From assembly GCA_016794545.1 (NCBI GenBank), contig JAEUJX010000370.1:1-32438 (forward strand): a stretch of DNA of 32,438 nucleotides, read 5' to 3'. Shown in pieces: positions 1 to 7,523 of this stretch (position 1 is its first letter; every line of letters begins with the position of its first letter). The DNA is from Myxococcales bacterium. GTDB taxonomy: Bacteria; Myxococcota_A; Polyangia; Haliangiales; Haliangiaceae. The position numbers and the translations under genes were made by a program. Below the pieces are notes generated by a model, which searched no databases, was not told where the DNA came from, and saw nothing but the letters and a program-made list of their open reading frames with translations.

Positions 1-1902
1 CGGCTGACCACGTGGCACGTGCTCGCGCTCGCGCACTCGCGCGAGGGCGCGCAGGGCGGCGCGACCACGGAGTTCCTCGGCACGCTGCCGGCGTACGTCG
101 ATCTCGTCGTTCCGAAGTTCCTCGTGATCGGCGACGAGATCCGGCTGCCGATCCAGATGGTCAACACCACCGAGGAGGCGCAGACCAGCCCGCTCGAGCT
201 CGAGGTCGCGAACGGCACGCTCGCCGGCGGCGGCGGGACGAAGACCATCCCCGCGCAGGGCGGCGCGGTCGACTTCGCGACGCTGAAGGCGACGAAGGCC
301 GGGACGATCCAGGTCAAGGCGACGCTCGGGACGACGGACGCCGTCGTGCGCACGATCGAGGTGCGGCCGTCGGGCCGGCCGGAGACGATCACGCGCACGG
401 GCACGCTCGCGGCGCCGCGCACGCTGAAGCTCACCGGACCGGTCGGCTCGGATCCGGCGACCGATCGCGCGCGCCTGCTCGTCTATCCCGGCGCGCTGTC
501 GCTGCTGCGCAGCGAGCTCGGCGTGTCGACGTTCCGCGAGGGCATCGCCGACAGCGCGTACGCGCTCCTGCTCGCGGGTCAGGCGACCGAGCTGCTCGCG
601 AAGCTCGGCGACAAGGCGGACCCCGATGCGATCCGCACGCTGTCGCTGCTCACCGCGCAGCGCGCGATCCGCGACGGGCGCACGCTCGACGTCGACAGGG
701 CGACGCTGCTGACCTCGGCCGCGCTCGCACACCCGGGCAACCCGGTGCTGGCGCGGCTCGGCGAGCGGGCGGCGGCGTTCCTCCAGAAGTCGCAGCGACC
801 CGACGGCTCGTTCGCGGGCGGCTCGGGCTGGAAGCTGCAGCGCGTGCTGGTCGCGACCGCGGAGGCGACGCGTGCCGTCGCGTCGTCGAAGATCACCGCG
901 TCGGAGCGGCAGCGCGCGATGGGCGTCGCGGCGCGCTCGCAGGGCTACTTCGATCGCACGATCGATCAGGTCACGGACGCGTACACCGCGGCCGCGATCC
1001 TCGCCAGCGGCGGTGGCACCGCGGCGAACAAGGCGAAGCTCGTCGAGCGCGTGATGGCGGGCATCAAGACGGCCGAGGACGGCTCGAAGTACCTCGAGGT
1101 CGGCGAGGGCGTGACGCGCTCCGACGGCCGCATCCCGGGCACCGCCGAGGCGACCGCGCTCGCGGTGCTCGCGCTCGACGGGGATCCGAAGGCGCCGCTC
1201 GCCGACCTCGGCGGCACGCTGCTCGGTTCGTACAGCCCCGAGCGGGGCTGGGGCGATGGCCGCGCGAACCTCGTGTGCATGCAGGCGGTGCTCGCGCTGT
1301 TCAAGGCCCCGGTGCCGGCGGGCGTGAAGATCACGCTGACGATGGACGGCCAGGTCGTCACCGAGGGCACGCTCGATCAGGCCGCGCTGCGCGAGGTGCT
1401 CGCGCTCGAGGCCGCGACGCCGGCGGGCATCGCCGGCGAGCACGAGTGGAAGATCACCGCCGAGCCCGCGGTGCCCGGCCTCGGCTACGCCCTGGCGCTG
1501 AAGGGCTACGTCCCGTGGAAGAAGGAGGACGTGAAGGGCGGGCTCGAGATGAACCTCGTGCCGCCGAAGGTGACCGCGTCGGTCGGCGTGCCGGTCGAGC
1601 TCGAGCTCCAGGCGATCGCGCCGTCGGGTCAGGAGATCAAGATCGTCCAGGCGCTGCCCGCCGGCGTCCAGCCCGACACCGCGACGCTCGACGCGCTCAA
1701 GGAGGCCGGCACGATCACGAAGTACGAGACCGCCGAGGGCAAGATCACGTTCACGGTCGGTCCGCTCGATCCCGGCCAGACGTTCAAGGCGAAGTACAAG
1801 GTCGTCCCGACGCTCGCCGGCTCGCTGCGCAGCGCCGCCTCCACGATCGAGGTGCCGGGCACGAAGTACCCGGTCGCGCCGGTGGAATGGACCATCAGGT
1901 AG
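1..1902 (+). CDS. Alpha-2-macroglobulin-like protein, C-terminal part (5' end outside window)
   Basis: The frame is open from the first base to TAG at 1900-1902, giving about 633 residues of a larger protein. The early segment (TEFLGTLPAYVDLVVPKF, then GDEIRLPIQMVN) matches the macroglobulin domain that precedes the thioester region in bacterial alpha-2-macroglobulins. An alpha-helical stretch resembling the terpenoid-cyclase-like barrel follows (about residues 150-430), then beta-rich C-terminal domains. Family members are large periplasmic or envelope proteins thought to trap attacking proteases. The usual thioester motif CxEQ is not visible where expected: the stretch after YPGALSLLRSELGV reads STFREGIADSAY. 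It therefore probably belongs to the thioester-less type. The downstream lipoprotein gene overlaps its end by 16 nt, so the two are probably cotranscribed. The family assignment is by pattern; the missing N-terminus limits certainty. Confidence 0.72.
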   Translation, partial: RLTTWHVLALAHSREGAQGGATTEFLGTLPAYVDLVVPKFLVIGDEIRLPIQMVNTTEEAQTSPLELEVANGTLAGGGGTKTIPAQGGAVDFATLKATKAGTIQVKATLGTTDAVVRTIEVRPSGRPETITRTGTLAAPRTLKLTGPVGSDPATDRARLLVYPGALSLLRSELGVSTFREGIADSAYALLLAGQATELLAKLGDKADPDAIRTLSLLTAQRAIRDGRTLDVDRATLLTSAALAHPGNPVLARLGERAAAFLQKSQRPDGSFAGGSGWKLQRVLVATAEATRAVASSKITASERQRAMGVAARSQGYFDRTIDQVTDAYTAAAILASGGGTAANKAKLVERVMAGIKTAEDGSKYLEVGEGVTRSDGRIPGTAEATALAVLALDGDPKAPLADLGGTLLGSYSPERGWGDGRANLVCMQAVLALFKAPVPAGVKITLTMDGQVVTEGTLDQAALREVLALEAATPAGIAGEHEWKITAEPAVPGLGYALALKGYVPWKKEDVKGGLEMNLVPPKVTASVGVPVELELQAIAPSGQEIKIVQALPAGVQPDTATLDALKEAGTITKYETAEGKITFTVGPLDPGQTFKAKYKVVPTLAGSLRSAASTIEVPGTKYPVAPVEWTIR

Positions 1903-2543
1903 CCCTGCTACTCGCGCTCGCGGCGTGCGGCGGCGCGCCCGCGCCGTCCGACGCCGTCTGCGCGCCCGCGGTCCTCTACCTCAACCGCACGGGCGGCGCG
2001 TTCGACAGGGCCGGCCACGACGACGCCGGCGCGAACCTGAGCCTGCTCCTCGACGGACCGCGCACGCTCGCGCCCTGGCCGAAGGACGACACCGACTGGC
2101 AGCTGCTCCTGCCGTGCATCCGCGCGGCGCTCGCGCCGTTTCCGGTCACCATCACCGAGACCGATCCGGGCGCCGCGCCGCACGTCGAGCTGGTGTTCAC
2201 GACGACGGCCTGGACCGGCTCCGTGGGGACCACGTCGTTCATCCCCGCGAGCTGCCGGCCCGATCACGAGGTCGGGTTCGTGTTCGGCACCGCGCTGCCG
2301 ACCCGCGCGCGGCAGTGTCACGTCGCGCTGCGCGCGTACGCGCAGCTGATCGCGAACCTCTCGCTCGGCGACCGCTGCGAGGACATCCTGAACGACCAGG
2401 CGGACTGCGTGCCCGAGCGCGCGTTCACCGACGTCACGGCGACGTGCGTGGACGACAACGCCCAGCCCGCGCCGTGTCGCTGCGGCGGCACCACGCAGAA
2501 CAGCTTCCAGGCGATGTCCGGCGCGCTCCGCGCGTGTCCGTGA
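1887..2543 (+). CDS. Lipoprotein resembling a metallopeptidase-type secreted family but without HExxH
   Basis: ATG at 1887 lies inside the upstream gene and gives a 218-residue product starting MDHQVALLLALAACGG. The lipobox LAAC predicts lipid attachment at Cys14. The body has the pattern I associate with a family of secreted, zinc-protease-like myxobacterial proteins: a WPKDDTDWQLLLPCIRAAL segment, VTITETDPG, then a Cys-rich end with CRCGGTTQNSF. In catalytic-looking relatives an HExxH-like helix lies between the paired Cys residues; here that helix reads ALRAYAQLIANLSL and has no His. I infer that the fold is kept but the zinc site is lost. It overlaps the alpha-2-macroglobulin-like gene, which suggests a shared envelope role. 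Existence of the gene is well supported; the family link is recalled, not searched. Confidence 0.66.
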   Translation: MDHQVALLLALAACGGAPAPSDAVCAPAVLYLNRTGGAFDRAGHDDAGANLSLLLDGPRTLAPWPKDDTDWQLLLPCIRAALAPFPVTITETDPGAAPHVELVFTTTAWTGSVGTTSFIPASCRPDHEVGFVFGTALPTRARQCHVALRAYAQLIANLSLGDRCEDILNDQADCVPERAFTDVTATCVDDNAQPAPCRCGGTTQNSFQAMSGALRACP

Positions 2544-2545
2544 GA

Positions 2546-2613
2546 GGGGTCGTGTCCGGGAAAGGAGTTGCGGGACAACCCTCAGTGCAGCACGACCCCT
2601 TTCCCGGACACGA
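2546..2613. terminator. Bidirectional terminator-like inverted repeats between convergent genes
   Basis: A perfect 16-bp inverted repeat has arms at 2550-2565 (TCGTGTCCGGGAAAGG) and 2598-2613, with a 32-nt loop. A second, mutually exclusive 9-bp pairing, GGGGTCGTG (2546-2554) with CACGACCCC (2591-2599), uses part of the same arms. The element lies between the stop at 2541-2543 and the stop at 2582-2584 and includes the last codons of the polymerase gene. No U-tract is present on either side. Confidence 0.55.
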
Positions 2614-3484
2614 GCTCGGTGGCGCGGGTGACCGAGCCGGGCTTCGTGCGCAGCGTCGCCCACGGGTCGCCGAGGCGGTCGAGGCGCGCGCGGACGTCGC
2701 GCAACGTGATGCCGTCGGGTGCGATGGTGTCGAGCTCGGACCAGGTGATCGGTGCGGAGACCGGCGCGGATGCGCGCCCGCGCAGCGAGTACGGTGCGAC
2801 GACGGTGGCGCCGATCGTGTTGCGCATCGTGTCGAGGAACACGCGGCCCTTGCGGTCCTTCTTGTAGAACTCCGTGGTGACGAGGTCGGGGTGGCGCTCG
2901 CACAGGCGGGCGTTGATCGCGGACGTCAGCGCGTGCACCTGCGGGTAGCTCGCGTCGCCGTCGAGCGGCGCGCAGACGTGCAGCCCCTTGCCGCCGGTGG
3001 TCTTGAGGAACGCCGGCAGCTCCAGCGCCTCGAAAGCGTCGCGGATGAGGCGCGCGACGGTGCGCACCGCGGTGATCCCTCCCTCGGGCGGATCGAGATC
3101 GAACACGAGCAGGTCGGGGCGGTCCGGCGCCGCGGCGCGCGAGGTCCAGATGTGGAACACGAAGCCGCCCTGGTTCGCGAGGTAGACGAGGGCGGCGGCG
3201 GTGTCGCAGATCGGATACGCGACGGGCTTCTTCAGGCCGAGCTCGACGCGGCGGATCCACGCCGGGTAGTGCTTCTGCGCGTGCTTCTGGTAGAAGCCGC
3301 CGGCCTCGATGCCCTTCGTGAAGCGCTCGAGCGTGAGCGGCCGATCGCGCAGCTCGGGCAGCATCACGGACGCGACGTCCGCGTAATACGCGATGACGTC
3401 GCCCTTCGTGAGCCCGATCTCTTCGAACACCACGCGATCGGTGTTCGTCAGGGCGATCGCGTGGCCGTCGAGATCGAGGTTCAC
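2582..3484 (-). CDS. ligD: Stand-alone LigD-type polymerase domain (NHEJ primase-polymerase)
   Basis: The 300-residue protein starts at GTG (3484, MNLDLDGHAIALTN). It has the archaeo-eukaryotic primase-like polymerase fold of LigD: YYADVASVMLPELRDRPLTL near the N-terminus, the metal-binding LVFDLDPPEGG motif, and the FLKTTGGKGLHV nucleotide-binding motif. LigD polymerases add ribonucleotides and fill gaps during non-homologous end joining with Ku. Here the domain stands alone, with no ligase or nuclease module and no Ku gene in the window. Separately encoded LigD domains are known in other bacteria. A GAGGGAG stretch lies about 11 nt before the start. The gene converges on the lipoprotein gene at 1887-2543 and diverges from the SCP2 gene. 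Confidence 0.9.
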   Translation of the reverse strand: MNLDLDGHAIALTNTDRVVFEEIGLTKGDVIAYYADVASVMLPELRDRPLTLERFTKGIEAGGFYQKHAQKHYPAWIRRVELGLKKPVAYPICDTAAALVYLANQGGFVFHIWTSRAAAPDRPDLLVFDLDPPEGGITAVRTVARLIRDAFEALELPAFLKTTGGKGLHVCAPLDGDASYPQVHALTSAINARLCERHPDLVTTEFYKKDRKGRVFLDTMRNTIGATVVAPYSLRGRASAPVSAPITWSELDTIAPDGITLRDVRARLDRLGDPWATLRTKPGSVTRATELVSGKGVVLH

Positions 3485-3518
3485 GGCGTTGAGTCTCCCT
3501 CGTGAGCGAGCGGATCGC

Positions 3519-3530
3519 TATGGTCCGCGC
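3519..3530 (+). promoter_or_regulatory. -10-like box TATGGT, 6 nt before the ATG (leaderless start)
   Basis: TATGGT occupies 3519-3524, and CCGCGC separates it from the ATG at 3531. With a usual 6-nt discriminator, transcription would begin at the A of the start codon. No Shine-Dalgarno sequence is present. No strong -35 box is visible. Confidence 0.5.
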
Positions 3531-3917
3531 ATGCGCTACACGTTCCTGTCCCCCGAGTGGTTCGCGAAGGTCGACGAGCTGATCGCGCAGGCCGGCGACC
3601 TCCAGATCCCGACCGAGATGAAGGCGGTCGAGGTCAACATCACCGTGACGTCGCCGAAGGGCGAGGTGCCGGTGTTCCTGAAGGACGGCCTGTTCTCGCA
3701 GGGCCACCGCGCGGGCGCGGTGACCTCGCTGACGCTGACCGAGGAGCTCGCGCGCAAGATCTTCGTCGATGCCGACACCGCCGCCGGCGTGCAGGCGTTC
3801 CTCGCCGGCGAGATGAAGGCCGAGGGCGACCTCGCGAAGCTGGTCGCGATGTCGACCGTGGAGCCGAGCGAGCCGCAGAAGCAGCTGACCAGCCGGATCG
3901 CCGCGATCACCGCGTAG
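3531..3917 (+). CDS. SCP2 sterol-binding-domain protein
   Basis: This 128-residue protein (MRYTFLSPEWFAKVDELI...) has the length and pattern of a single-domain SCP2 (sterol carrier protein 2) fold. It has an N-terminal helix, a beta-sheet with VNITVTSPKG and EVPVFLKDGL, and the C-terminal AFLAGEMKAEGDLAKLVAM helix that corresponds to the conserved GDLxKL region. SCP2 domains bind lipids or fatty acyl chains in a hydrophobic tunnel. There is no signal peptide, so a cytoplasmic role is expected. The ATG at 3531 is preferred over longer in-frame starts because of the TATGGT box exactly 6 nt upstream. A small lipoprotein gene follows 12 nt downstream with its own similar box. Confidence 0.82.
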   Translation: MRYTFLSPEWFAKVDELIAQAGDLQIPTEMKAVEVNITVTSPKGEVPVFLKDGLFSQGHRAGAVTSLTLTEELARKIFVDADTAAGVQAFLAGEMKAEGDLAKLVAMSTVEPSEPQKQLTSRIAAITA

Positions 3918-3929
3918 TATCATCGCGGC
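3918..3929 (+). promoter_or_regulatory. -10-like box TATCAT, 6 nt before the GTG (leaderless start)
   Basis: TATCAT (3918-3923) starts right after the SCP2 stop codon and is followed by CGCGGC and the GTG at 3930. Hexamer type and spacing match the boxes at 3519 and 31779. No Shine-Dalgarno sequence is present. Confidence 0.48.
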
Positions 3930-4274
3930 GTGAAGCTCGCCGCGTCGCTCGTGCTCGTGCTCGGATGCCAGTCCGAGAAGGCAGGGCAGGCAGCGAAGGC
4001 CGAGCCGGCCGCCCCGGTCGAGATCACCGCCGCGTCGTGCCGTCCGTTCCTCACGAAGGCGCGGTCCGTGCTGCAGGAGATGGGCTCCGCGGCCGGGATG
4101 AGCTACACGCAGACGATCGAGGAGCAGGCGATCAAGGACTGCGAGGCGGACCTCGCCGCCGGTCGTCCCAGCGAGCTCATGAAGTGCGTGCTCGCGGCGA
4201 ACACGACCGATGGCGTGCGGGCCTGCTTCCCGACCTACGACCAGGTCAAGCAGCGCGGGGCTGCGCCGAAGTGA
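3930..4274 (+). CDS. Small lipoprotein of unknown function
   Basis: The GTG start at 3930 gives 114 residues beginning MKLAASLVLVLGCQSEKAG. The lipobox VLGC puts the lipidated Cys at residue 13. A short linker rich in Ala, Lys and Glu follows, then a helical domain with four Cys residues in the mature part (AASCRPF, IKDCEAD, LMKCVLA, VRACFP). The even number and spacing suggest two disulfides in the periplasm. I do not recognise the family. The next gene starts at GTG 4271, overlapping the stop by 4 nt (GTGA), so the two genes are almost certainly translated from one transcript. Confidence 0.78.
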   Translation: MKLAASLVLVLGCQSEKAGQAAKAEPAAPVEITAASCRPFLTKARSVLQEMGSAAGMSYTQTIEEQAIKDCEADLAAGRPSELMKCVLAANTTDGVRACFPTYDQVKQRGAAPK

Positions 4275-5518
4275 AGCTGGCCGCGCTCGCGTTCCTCGGA
4301 GCGCTCGCGGCGACAGCCTCCGCCGGCCCGGTGCGCGTCACGGTCGAGTGCGAGCAGTACGGGCGCACCAAGGCGTGCCCGGCGTTCCTGCTCGGCTTCA
4401 TCGACGCGAACAAGGCGATGCTGCAGTCGCCGCGCTCGGACGCGGACGTCGTCGTCTACGCGAGCGCGAACGAGGTCGCGCTGGTCGACCGCATGCACCT
4501 GCGGTTCGTCGGCGCGATCCAGGGCGCGCCACCGGTGATCGAGCTCGACGTCGACGTCGATACGCGGGGCACCGACGACGAGCAGCGCGCACAGCTCGAG
4601 CCCGCGTTCCTCCGCGGCATGGCGCTCTATGTCGCCGCGCGCTACCCCGACAGCGTCAAGGTCGTGATCGAGCCACCGGAGGAGACCGCGACCGCGACGC
4701 CGTCGACGACGCCGTGGGGCCTCAGCATCTCGTTCGGTGGATCGGGCAATCGCACGGAGCGCTTCAAGTCCGCGAGTGGCTACGGCGAGATCGAGACGAC
4801 GTACACGACGAGGCGCGTGCGCATGGTGTCGGCGCTCAACGCCAGCTACGGCCTCAACTTCCAGCCGCCGCTCGTGCTCGAGGACGGCACCGAGGTCTCG
4901 CTCGACACGCGCCAGTGGAGCTTCGGCGGCGGGGCGGGAGCCGGCTACCTGATGAACGATTGCTGGTCGGCCGGCGCCGTCGCGAGGGCGATGCGCGAGG
5001 ATCCGAAGGGGCAGCACCACTACCTCGTGCAGTCGTTCGCCGGCATCGAATGGGACAAGTACGCGGCGGACGATCCGCGCGGGAACCGGCTCGCCGTGCT
5101 CTACAAGGCCGGGGCGCACGTCGAGCGCTACAACATCCGCAACAAGCTCGGCGAGCGGTTCGCGGCGTACCCGTACCACGCGCTGATCGCGAGCGGCTCG
5201 CTGCGCAAGGACAAGGTCACCGTCGGGCTCTCGCTGTCGGCGCAGGCCGAGATGTTCGACCCCGAGCGCCGCCACAGCCTGTCGGCCTCGCCATACGTCG
5301 AGGTCCAGCTCGGCGCGCACGTCGATCTGAGCGCGTCGTTCTCGATCACCAAGCGCGAGCTGCCTGGACCCGACGAGTCGCAGATCGATCCATCGGACTT
5401 CGCGCTGCTCTCGCGCCTGTCGTACGCGGAGCCGCTGGCGATCAACGGCTCGCTGAACCTGACGATCCACTGGGACCGGACGAACGGCGCCCGGAACGAC
5501 CGACTCGAGGATCTCTAG
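4271..5518 (+). CDS. Putative outer-membrane beta-barrel protein with small N-terminal domain
   Basis: The 415-residue protein starts at GTG 4271 with a clear signal peptide ([19 protein letters not shown]). Residues about 20-135 form a small domain with VTVECEQYG, a [10 protein letters not shown] strand and a [21 protein letters not shown] helix. This resembles the N-terminal region of envelope proteins that carry a DUF481-like barrel. A Thr/Pro-rich linker follows at about 140. From about residue 150 alternating strands rich in Gly and aromatics ([42 protein letters not shown]) continue to [11 protein letters not shown] near the end, as expected for a barrel of about 12 or more strands. It overlaps the preceding lipoprotein gene and may act with it. 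Its stop overlaps the stop of the convergent FAS1 gene. The exact function is unknown. Confidence 0.75.
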   Translation: MKLAALAFLGALAATASAGPVRVTVECEQYGRTKACPAFLLGFIDANKAMLQSPRSDADVVVYASANEVALVDRMHLRFVGAIQGAPPVIELDVDVDTRGTDDEQRAQLEPAFLRGMALYVAARYPDSVKVVIEPPEETATATPSTTPWGLSISFGGSGNRTERFKSASGYGEIETTYTTRRVRMVSALNASYGLNFQPPLVLEDGTEVSLDTRQWSFGGGAGAGYLMNDCWSAGAVARAMREDPKGQHHYLVQSFAGIEWDKYAADDPRGNRLAVLYKAGAHVERYNIRNKLGERFAAYPYHALIASGSLRKDKVTVGLSLSAQAEMFDPERRHSLSASPYVEVQLGAHVDLSASFSITKRELPGPDESQIDPSDFALLSRLSYAEPLAINGSLNLTIHWDRTNGARNDRLEDL

Positions 5519-6009
5519 GGCAGCATGACCGTGTCGATCGCGTGGATGACCCCGTTCGACGCGGCGACGTCGGTGATGATCACCTTCGCGCCCGCGATCT
5601 TCACGCCGTCCTTGCCGGCCTCGACCCTGGCCTCGCGCCCCTCGACGGTCTTCACGCTCTTCAGCTTGACGACGTCCGCCGCGAGCACCCGCCCGCCGAC
5701 CACGTGATAGGTGAGCACGGCCGTCAGCTTCTTCTTGTCGGCGAGCAGCGCGTCGAGATCGGCCTTCGGGATCTTGGCGAACGCCTCGTTGGTCGGCGCG
5801 AACACCGTGAACGGGCCCTTGCCCTTCAGGGTGTCCACCAGCCCGGCCGCCTTGACGGCGGTGACCAGCGTCGAGAACCGGGCGTCCCCGGCGGCGAAGT
5901 CGACGATGTCCTTGGCCGCGGGCTCGGTCTTCTTCGACTTCCCGTCGGCGAGCGCCGTCGAGGTGAGGGTGGTGGAGGCGAGGAGAGTGGCGATCAGGAG
6001 TGACTTCAT
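5515..6009 (-). CDS. Secreted fasciclin (FAS1) domain protein
   Basis: This 164-residue protein begins with a signal peptide ([23 protein letters not shown]) followed by one FAS1 domain. The diagnostic motifs are all visible: [30 protein letters not shown] and the closing [15 protein letters not shown]1 proteins are extracellular or periplasmic adhesion or ligand-binding modules. A good ribosome-binding site (GAAAGGA) sits 7 nt before the ATG, unlike many other genes here. It is divergent from the TIGR01777 gene, with a shared palindrome-containing region of 86 bp. FAS1 genes occur in some bacterial light- and singlet-oxygen-induced gene sets together with TIGR01777 proteins, ECF sigma factors and B12-domain regulators, all of which are present next door. 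Confidence 0.93.
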   Translation of the reverse strand: MKSLLIATLLASTTLTSTALADGKSKKTEPAAKDIVDFAAGDARFSTLVTAVKAAGLVDTLKGKGPFTVFAPTNEAFAKIPKADLDALLADKKKLTAVLTYHVVGGRVLAADVVKLKSVKTVEGREARVEAGKDGVKIAGAKVIITDVAASNGVIHAIDTVMLP

Positions 6010-6051
6010 GGCTGTTCCTTTCTGCGCCGTTGGAGATCGGGATGGACGTCG

Positions 6052-6071
6052 CGGTTACACGTAACCGTTCA
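6052..6071. promoter_or_regulatory. Palindrome plus TGAACG box between FAS1 and TIGR01777 genes
   Basis: CGGTTAC and GTAACCG form an inverted repeat with a 2-nt centre at 6052-6067, in the 86-bp divergent region. A minus-strand TGAACG box overlaps it at 6066-6071. The same hexamer occurs three times in the promoter region of the neighbouring sigma gene. It is a candidate operator for the local regulator or part of a sigma-factor promoter; which one cannot be decided from sequence. Confidence 0.45.
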
Positions 6072-6095
6072 CGCGTCGCCTCCATCCGAGATCCC

Positions 6096-7523
6096 GTGCA
6101 GCACATCGTCGTCGTCGGTGCGACCGGTTTCATCGGGCGCGCGCTCGTGCTCGCCCTGCTCGGGCGCGGCCACACCATCACCGTCCTCGCGCGGGCCCCC
6201 GGGCGCGCGCGGCACTCGTTGCCCGCCGGCGTCGAGGTCGCGGACCTCGCCGACGACGCCGTGGCGCGTGCGGCGATCGAGCGCGCGGACGGGGTCGTCA
6301 ACCTCGCCGGCGAATCGATCGCGGGCAAGCGCTGGACGGCGCGCCGCAAGCAGCAGCTCGTCGACAGCCGCGTCGAGGTCACGCGCCGGCTGGTGCGCGC
6401 GATCGCGGCGCGCGGCCGCCGCCTGCCCGTCCTCGTGTCCGCGAGCGCGACCGGCTGGTACGGCGATCGCGGCGACGAGCTGCTCGACGAGCACTCGCCC
6501 CGCGGCGAGGGCTTCGCGGCGCAGCTGTGCGAGCGCTGGGAGCGCGCCGCAGAAGAAGCGGCACCGTTCGCGGAGCGTATCTGCGTCGCGCGGCTCGGCA
6601 TCGTGCTCGGCCGCTGTGGAGGCGCGCTCCGGCCGCTCGAGCGCCTGTTCCGGCTCGGGCTCGGTGGTCCGATCGCGGGCGGCGCGCAGTGGGTGCCGTG
6701 GATCCACCTCGACGACGCGGTCGGTGCGCTCGTCCGCATGCTCGAGGACCGCCGGTTCCACGGGCCGGTCTGCGTGTCCGCGCCGACGCCGGCGCGCCAG
6801 CGCGACTTCGCGGCCGCGCTCGGCGTCGCGCTCCAGCGCCGGGCCGTGCTGCCGGCGCCGCGGCTGGCGATCCGCGCCGTGCTGGGCGAGGCGGCGTCGC
6901 TCGTGCTCGCGAGCCAGCGCGTGCTGCCGCGCGTGCTCGCCGAGGCCGGTCACGCGTTCCGGTTCCCCACCTTGCCGCTCGCGCTCGCCGATCTGTTCGA
7001 TGACGGGGTGTGTCTGGCGCGCCTGACCGAGGTGCCCGCGAGCGCCGGATACCTGCGCGCGCGGCGGCCGCGCTACACGCTGGCGACGCGCACCGTGCTC
7101 GACGCTCCGCTCGCCGAGGTGTTCGCGTTCTTCTCGTCACCGGGGAACCTCGCCGCGCTGACGCCGCCGGAGCTCGGGTTCGAGATCCTCGGCGAGCCCC
7201 CGGAGATGGGGAGCGGAACCGTGATCGACTACAAGATCCGCGTGGCCGGATCGGGGCTGCGGTGGCGCACGCGCATCGAGCACTGGGACCCGGGCGCGGG
7301 CTTCGTCGACTCGCAGGAGCGGGGGCCGTACCGTGCGTGGTGGCACGAGCACCGGTTCACGGAGCACGACGGCAAGACCATCATGGAGGACACGGTTCAC
7401 TACGCGCCGCCGTTCGGGCCGATCGGCACGATCGCGAACCGGCTCGTCGTCGAGCCCATGCTCCGCCAGATCTTCGGCTATCGCCGCGCTGCGGTCCGGC
7501 AGCGGTTCATGCCGCGCGCTTGA
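6096..7523 (+). CDS. TIGR01777 family NAD(P)-dependent epimerase fused to a C-terminal SRPBCC domain
   Basis: The 475-residue product from GTG 6096 begins MQHIVVVGATGFIGRAL, a Rossmann GxxGxxG nucleotide-binding motif right at the N-terminus, which supports this start over upstream ones. Residues 1-300 match the TIGR01777 (YfcH/SulA-like) extended SDR family, with VNLAGESIAGKRWT, SASATGWYGDRGDELLDE and a DUF1731-like end (FPTLPLALADLF). Residues about 325-475 form an SRPBCC/polyketide-cyclase-like ligand pocket (TRTVLDAPLAEVFAFFSSP, then WWHEHRFTEHDGKTIMEDTV). The substrate is unknown. Such fusions exist elsewhere, and the SRPBCC part suggests a hydrophobic ligand. Its 3' end overlaps the convergent regulator gene by 17 nt. 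Membership of a light or oxidative-stress module is inferred from the neighbours. Confidence 0.9.
   Translation: MQHIVVVGATGFIGRALVLALLGRGHTITVLARAPGRARHSLPAGVEVADLADDAVARAAIERADGVVNLAGESIAGKRWTARRKQQLVDSRVEVTRRLVRAIAARGRRLPVLVSASATGWYGDRGDELLDEHSPRGEGFAAQLCERWERAAEEAAPFAERICVARLGIVLGRCGGALRPLERLFRLGLGGPIAGGAQWVPWIHLDDAVGALVRMLEDRRFHGPVCVSAPTPARQRDFAAALGVALQRRAVLPAPRLAIRAVLGEAASLVLASQRVLPRVLAEAGHAFRFPTLPLALADLFDDGVCLARLTEVPASAGYLRARRPRYTLATRTVLDAPLAEVFAFFSSPGNLAALTPPELGFEILGEPPEMGSGTVIDYKIRVAGSGLRWRTRIEHWDPGAGFVDSQERGPYRAWWHEHRFTEHDGKTIMEDTVHYAPPFGPIGTIANRLVVEPMLRQIFGYRRAAVRQRFMPRA

Noticed and set aside
12-1886. Long open frame in another phase before the 1887 lipoprotein start
   Set aside because: It is an Arg/Gly-rich shadow of the alpha-2-macroglobulin-like gene; only the part from ATG 1887, with a clear lipoprotein signal, is plausible.
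2566-2582. 17-base match (16 identical, inverted) to the end of the IS relic at 8968-8984
   Set aside because: A match of this length is expected by chance in a window of this size and base composition, and no second end or transposase trace is nearby.
4235-6739. Long antisense open frame of over 800 codons
   Set aside because: Arg-rich low-complexity translation over four well-supported genes; typical of very GC-rich DNA.
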